This document shows, piece after piece, positions 4,061 to 6,669 of a DNA stretch of 6,669 bases. This DNA comes from Bacteroidales bacterium (GTDB lineage: Bacteria; Bacteroidota; Bacteroidia; Bacteroidales; Muribaculaceae), in NCBI GenBank assembly GCA_900752535.1, contig CAADVV010000289.1:1-6669 (forward strand). Reading direction: 5' to 3'. The position numbers were made by a program, and so were the translations under genes. The first letter of the stretch is position 1. The number at the start of each line of letters is the position of its first letter. The notes beneath the pieces are model-generated. The model searched no databases and was not told the origin of the DNA. It was given only the letters and a program-made list of their open reading frames with translations.

Positions 4061-6003
4061 ATCTTGCCAACATACGAGCCGGCGCGAACTACGTATACGC
4101 CAGGAGCGAGGTCGACGGTTGCGTCACCGCCCTGATATACGACAGTGCCGGTTGTGGTGGCAATCATGCCTTTGTCGGCTGTGTTGCTCAGAGTGACGGT
4201 GGTGCCGTTAACCTCAACATTGCCTTTGACGTCGCCATAGATGTTGTCAAGGCCGGTTACGACAGGTTCGCCGAGTGAGTAGAGGGCATGGAACGAGGGC
4301 TCCAGACCCGAGTCGCCGGTGTAAACGGCTTTGAGATATACCGTATATTTGTGGTCAGCGTTATAGGCATTGGCGTCTTTGAGCTCCTGTGCACTGATTT
4401 TGCGGAGGAAACGGCCATCGCTGTTGGCTGCCTGGGCAGCGTCGGCGTTATCGGCCATAGCTTTGACAGCGGCGGGAGTGGGGTCCGGGTCGGGATATGA
4501 CGACTCATAGTATTTCGGGTCAGAAATATTCACGGCAAGGTCGTGACCTTTTTCCCAGTTCTGGAATTCGGCCTTTGTGATTTCGTCATCGGAATATTCA
4601 CCGGGGATGATGTGGAGTTCGTAGTGGTCAACATAGCCGGGATTCTTGATTGAGGCGGGGTCTATTTCGCCTTTGACATAGTATTCGTCACCGGGAATAA
4701 AATATGTGAGGCCCATTTCAGCGGCCTTGAAATCCACATCGTGGGTGTATTCATACATGCCGTCAACAGGGATGCGGGTGTTGGTCACTTCAGCAATCTC
4801 AAAATAGGGATCGTCAATATTATCGTCTGCGCTGTCGCCAATTCCATATTTGGGGAAGTTGAACACGACGTCACTGACCTCAGTGATATATGTTTTGCCG
4901 TTAAGCCACAGATTGCCGCCCTTATGAGCAATCTTGCAATCGATTGTGCCCTGAATATCTTCAGCCATAGTTTCGCCATCGACTTCCCGGAGGTCACCAT
5001 GAATCATCTGCTCATACAGATAACCGGTCTGCCTATAGGGTGACAGCAATCTATTGCACGTTTTCATCAGGACTTCCTTAGTTCCGAAATTATACTCGCC
5101 TTCAAACTGATTGAAACCGGTCTGCCAAGTCTGACCGGGACTTAAAGCGGCGAAAGTGCATACATTAGCCTGACCGAGGTTGCCCCAGTTTTCAATTGTC
5201 ATCTTGCCATCGGCTTTCAACTCGACGTCGACGGCATACTGACGGTTTTCGGTTGTTCCATTCTCAGCGCTATAGTATGTATCAGTTGCAGTGTTCTTGG
5301 GATTATAAGTACGGATAGTCAGACCACCACTACATTTTTCAGAACCTATTGTATAATATGTTGTATTATATAATCCGAGATTATTTTCATTATTATCATA
5401 CAAATATCCAACCGCCTTTGTTGATATATAGGTCAACTTTGCAACGTAAAAATCCTCCATTGTGATAGTATATGAACCATCGGAGTTTTGAGTCACTGTG
5501 CCAACCCAATCATTATCTCCTTCTGAAGGACGATTGGTATCTGTTCTTGCCGGTATAAGGCAATAGTACGTATTACCATTTTTATTTAATACATATACCG
5601 CCGCCTGCTTATATTGATTGACATAGCCATAATAACTATTCCAGGTTCTACCAGCATAAATGGGTTGAATATACTTCCGGTTTGCGATTTTAACAGATGT
5701 CCCCGAGATTGTTAAACAGATGTCACTATAATCCTCAAAATTAGCATCCTCGCCTTCATAGATAGACGCAATTGCCTTGGTGATATTGAGATTGCCGTCT
5801 GCGTCAACTGCTATATCATAGTTACCACGGACATCAAACGGAACATTACCCATGCGTCCACCAAAATCAGATACACTCTCATCCGAATGATTGATTGCAA
5901 TCCAACATTTGCCTGTAGAAGCAATTTGATTAGCCGTATAAGCCGACACACTAAGCGGTGCGGTCATAAACAGTATCGTGCTTAATAGTATATAATTTTT
6001 CAT
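4048..6003 (-). CDS. Large secreted protein with a T9SS-like C-terminal tail, function unknown
   Basis: A 651-residue exported protein. Residues 1-21 are a clear signal peptide (MKNYILL start, hydrophobic core, SVSA before cleavage), which is why the ATG at 6003 is chosen over an in-frame ATG 15 codons upstream that would bury it. Residues 22 to about 400 are Tyr-, Asn- and Gly-rich beta strands in which similar stretches recur (YDIAVDADGNLNITKA, then YAVDVELKADGKMTIENW), suggesting a duplicated module. Around 440-480 and 545-575 (HKYTVYLKAVYTG) is a possible fibronectin III-like fold interrupted by a PDPDPTP linker near 502. The last 70 or so residues end in APGVYVVRAGSYVGKIIIR, like the type A sorting domain of the type IX secretion system, so surface display or release is likely. 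No enzyme motif is seen. The 5' part is much more AT-rich (20-40% GC per line) than the 3' part (52-63%). Confidence 0.9.
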   Translation of the reverse strand: MKNYILLSTILFMTAPLSVSAYTANQIASTGKCWIAINHSDESVSDFGGRMGNVPFDVRGNYDIAVDADGNLNITKAIASIYEGEDANFEDYSDICLTISGTSVKIANRKYIQPIYAGRTWNSYYGYVNQYKQAAVYVLNKNGNTYYCLIPARTDTNRPSEGDNDWVGTVTQNSDGSYTITMEDFYVAKLTYISTKAVGYLYDNNENNLGLYNTTYYTIGSEKCSGGLTIRTYNPKNTATDTYYSAENGTTENRQYAVDVELKADGKMTIENWGNLGQANVCTFAALSPGQTWQTGFNQFEGEYNFGTKEVLMKTCNRLLSPYRQTGYLYEQMIHGDLREVDGETMAEDIQGTIDCKIAHKGGNLWLNGKTYITEVSDVVFNFPKYGIGDSADDNIDDPYFEIAEVTNTRIPVDGMYEYTHDVDFKAAEMGLTYFIPGDEYYVKGEIDPASIKNPGYVDHYELHIIPGEYSDDEITKAEFQNWEKGHDLAVNISDPKYYESSYPDPDPTPAAVKAMADNADAAQAANSDGRFLRKISAQELKDANAYNADHKYTVYLKAVYTGDSGLEPSFHALYSLGEPVVTGLDNIYGDVKGNVEVNGTTVTLSNTADKGMIATTTGTVVYQGGDATVDLAPGVYVVRAGSYVGKIIIR

Positions 6004-6066
6004 AAGCAGATTATTAAGATATTTGTGATAAATAAAAAAATTGAACATATTCCATAAAAGATTTTA

Positions 6067-6074
6067 CAAAAGTA
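6067..6074 (-). promoter_or_regulatory. Candidate -7 promoter element of the secreted-protein gene
   Basis: TACTTTTG on the minus strand matches TAnnTTTG and would start transcription near 6060, about 57 bases before the ATG at 6003. The place where a TTTG -33 box should lie, 20 bases upstream, is occupied by the G-run (6094-6101), so the promoter is non-standard upstream. The leader is AT-rich and has no Shine-Dalgarno site. Confidence 0.5.
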
Positions 6075-6093
6075 CACAAAAGAGTGCATTTTA

Positions 6094-6101
6094 CCCCCCC
6101 C
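6094..6101. repeat. Eight-base C/G homopolymer beside the secreted-protein promoter
   Basis: Eight consecutive C on the plus strand (G on the minus strand) in an otherwise AT-rich spacer, at the -33 position relative to TACTTTTG. G/C runs of this length are prone to slipped-strand change, and here a change of length would alter the spacing between the -7 box and anything bound upstream. Confidence 0.75.
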
Positions 6102-6106
6102 ATTTG

Positions 6107-6144
6107 CTAATATTTGTTAAATATTGCAATTAAACGCAAATTAG
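6107..6144. promoter_or_regulatory. AT-rich inverted repeat upstream of the secreted-protein promoter; possible operator
   Basis: CTAATATTTG (6107-6116) mirrors CAAATTAG (6137-6144) with one extra base, and inside it TTAA (6117-6120) mirrors TTAA (6130-6133). Nested dyad symmetry just upstream of the G-run and -7 box is what a dimeric regulator site would look like, but AT-rich DNA makes such symmetry by chance, so this is only a suggestion. Confidence 0.25.
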
Positions 6145-6170
6145 TCCAATACAACTGTCGTAACCGGCTT

Positions 6171-6214
6171 AAAACGACGTGGCTGCCACCCCGGGGAGGG
6201 ACAGCAGCCGCGTC
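6171..6214 (-). terminator. Hairpin terminator of the 125-aa hypothetical gene
   Basis: On the minus strand GACG, a mismatch, then GGCTGC and TGTCCC (6214-6198) pair with GGGGTG, GCAGCC, a mismatch and CGTC (6192-6176) across a TCCCC loop, a stem of about 17 positions with one mismatch and three wobbles. TTTT follows one to four bases later (6174-6171). The T-run is short, so termination may be incomplete. It is about 35 bases after the gene's stop. Confidence 0.7.
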
Positions 6215-6247
6215 TGATAAGGTTCGTGGAGATTGGTGAGGAGAAAA

Positions 6248-6625
6248 TCAGAGTTTCTGAGTCGGGGTGACGCGCTTCCAGATACGGCGGAAGTTGTCGT
6301 CACAGAGCATGAGGTTTTCGGCACGCCGGGCATAATCTTCGCCCCATATGGCGGGGAGGAGGTCGGCTATGTAGCGGCGTTCGCGGTCACGGTCGATGGC
6401 GATTGCCACAAGACGGTCTATGCCCTGTTTGAAGCGCTCAGGGTCTATGGCGTTGAGATAGCGGGCGGCGCTGACCATGAACTGGCCTGTCGAGTCGACG
6501 AGTATCATGTTTTCGATTAGAAAGTCGATGTCGAGATCTTTGTCACCGATATGGTTGGCAAGATACTCATAGGTCAGCAGTCCGTCGGGGTCACGCTGCA
6601 GTTTCTTTTTCTGTTCCTGGTCCAT
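6248..6625 (-). CDS. Small conserved-looking hypothetical protein, helical
   Basis: A 125-residue, highly charged and largely helical soluble protein starting MDQEQKKKLQRDPDGLL. There is no signal peptide, membrane segment, Cys cluster or enzyme motif. The spread of Leu, Ile and aromatic residues (TYEYLANHIG, YLNAIDPERF, ADLLPAIWGEDYARR, DNFRRIWKR) fits a compact helical bundle of four to six helices, possibly a protein-interaction or adaptor module. The frame can be extended two codons to a GTG at 6631, but the ATG at 6625 starts a more natural protein and is preferred; neither has a strong Shine-Dalgarno site. Codon use is GC-rich, like the cyclophilin/M16 block, so it is probably core genome. 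It is closed by its own terminator (6171-6214) and seems unrelated to the secreted-protein gene. Function unknown. Confidence 0.85.
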   Translation of the reverse strand: MDQEQKKKLQRDPDGLLTYEYLANHIGDKDLDIDFLIENMILVDSTGQFMVSAARYLNAIDPERFKQGIDRLVAIAIDRDRERRYIADLLPAIWGEDYARRAENLMLCDDNFRRIWKRVTPTQKL

Positions 6626-6669
6626 TCTCACGTTTTGGGGCGGGCCACCCCGCCAAGACGCGGGGGCCG

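Noticed and set aside
4039..4278. Plus-strand frame antisense to the 3' end of the secreted-protein gene
   Set aside because: Shadow of the sorting-tail coding region, which has a recognisable end (GVYVVRAGSYVGKIIIR) and a terminator in the minus direction.
6004..6048. 15-codon upstream extension of the secreted protein to an ATG at 6048
   Set aside because: It would place hydrophobic residues ahead of an otherwise ideal signal peptide that begins at the ATG at 6003.
6626..6631. GTG start for the 125-aa hypothetical protein
   Set aside because: It adds only two residues and lacks a ribosome site; the ATG at 6625 is simpler, though the choice is not proven.

Overview
The window looks like chromosomal DNA from a member of the Bacteroidales, probably Muribaculaceae or a close relative. 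This is inferred from four things: Bacteroidetes-type promoters (TTTG, 20 bp, TAnnTTTG), little use of Shine-Dalgarno sequences, a secreted protein with a type IX secretion (T9SS)-like C-terminal tail, and a secreted cyclophilin of the Bacteroidetes kind. No rRNA or tRNA gene or other marker fixes the genus. Every gene I can support is on the minus strand, so transcription runs from right to left.

In transcription order, the right end holds a 125-aa conserved-looking hypothetical protein (6248-6625), closed by a long hairpin terminator (6171-6214). A 200-bp spacer with an eight-base G/C homopolymer next to a -7 box leads into a 651-aa secreted protein (4048-6003). This protein has a signal peptide, beta-rich modules of unknown function and a T9SS-like tail. 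It ends at a strong terminator (3943-3983).

From 3415 to 4047 there is no credible gene. This stretch holds that terminator, a cluster of GC-rich palindromes in alternating orientation (3575-3808), a 12-bp inverted repeat flanking the cluster, and a near-consensus promoter (3446-3477). The promoter drives a low-GC (about 40%), two-transmembrane-helix protein of unknown function (2449-3414).

Right after that gene is a 13-codon micro-ORF (2388-2429). It has one of the best Shine-Dalgarno sequences in the window, a possible promoter inside the end of the preceding gene, a hairpin over its stop codon, and a strong terminator (2291-2321). The T-tract of this terminator also forms the -33 box of the next promoter. 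That promoter serves a GC-rich (about 60%) housekeeping-like operon: a secreted cyclophilin-type peptidyl-prolyl isomerase (1343-2209), a zinc peptidase of family M16 coupled to it by an ATGA overlap (102-1346), and the first 15 codons of a further exported or membrane protein (1-45) that runs out of the window.

The cyclophilin/M16 block looks like stable core genome with a protein folding and turnover role. The middle (about 2290-6060) looks like accessory sequence, with low-GC unknown genes, palindromic repeats and a surface protein. I did not find a recognisable defence system, integrase, transposase or CRISPR array. The most interesting leads are the micro-ORF transcript, the palindrome cluster and the homopolymer promoter.
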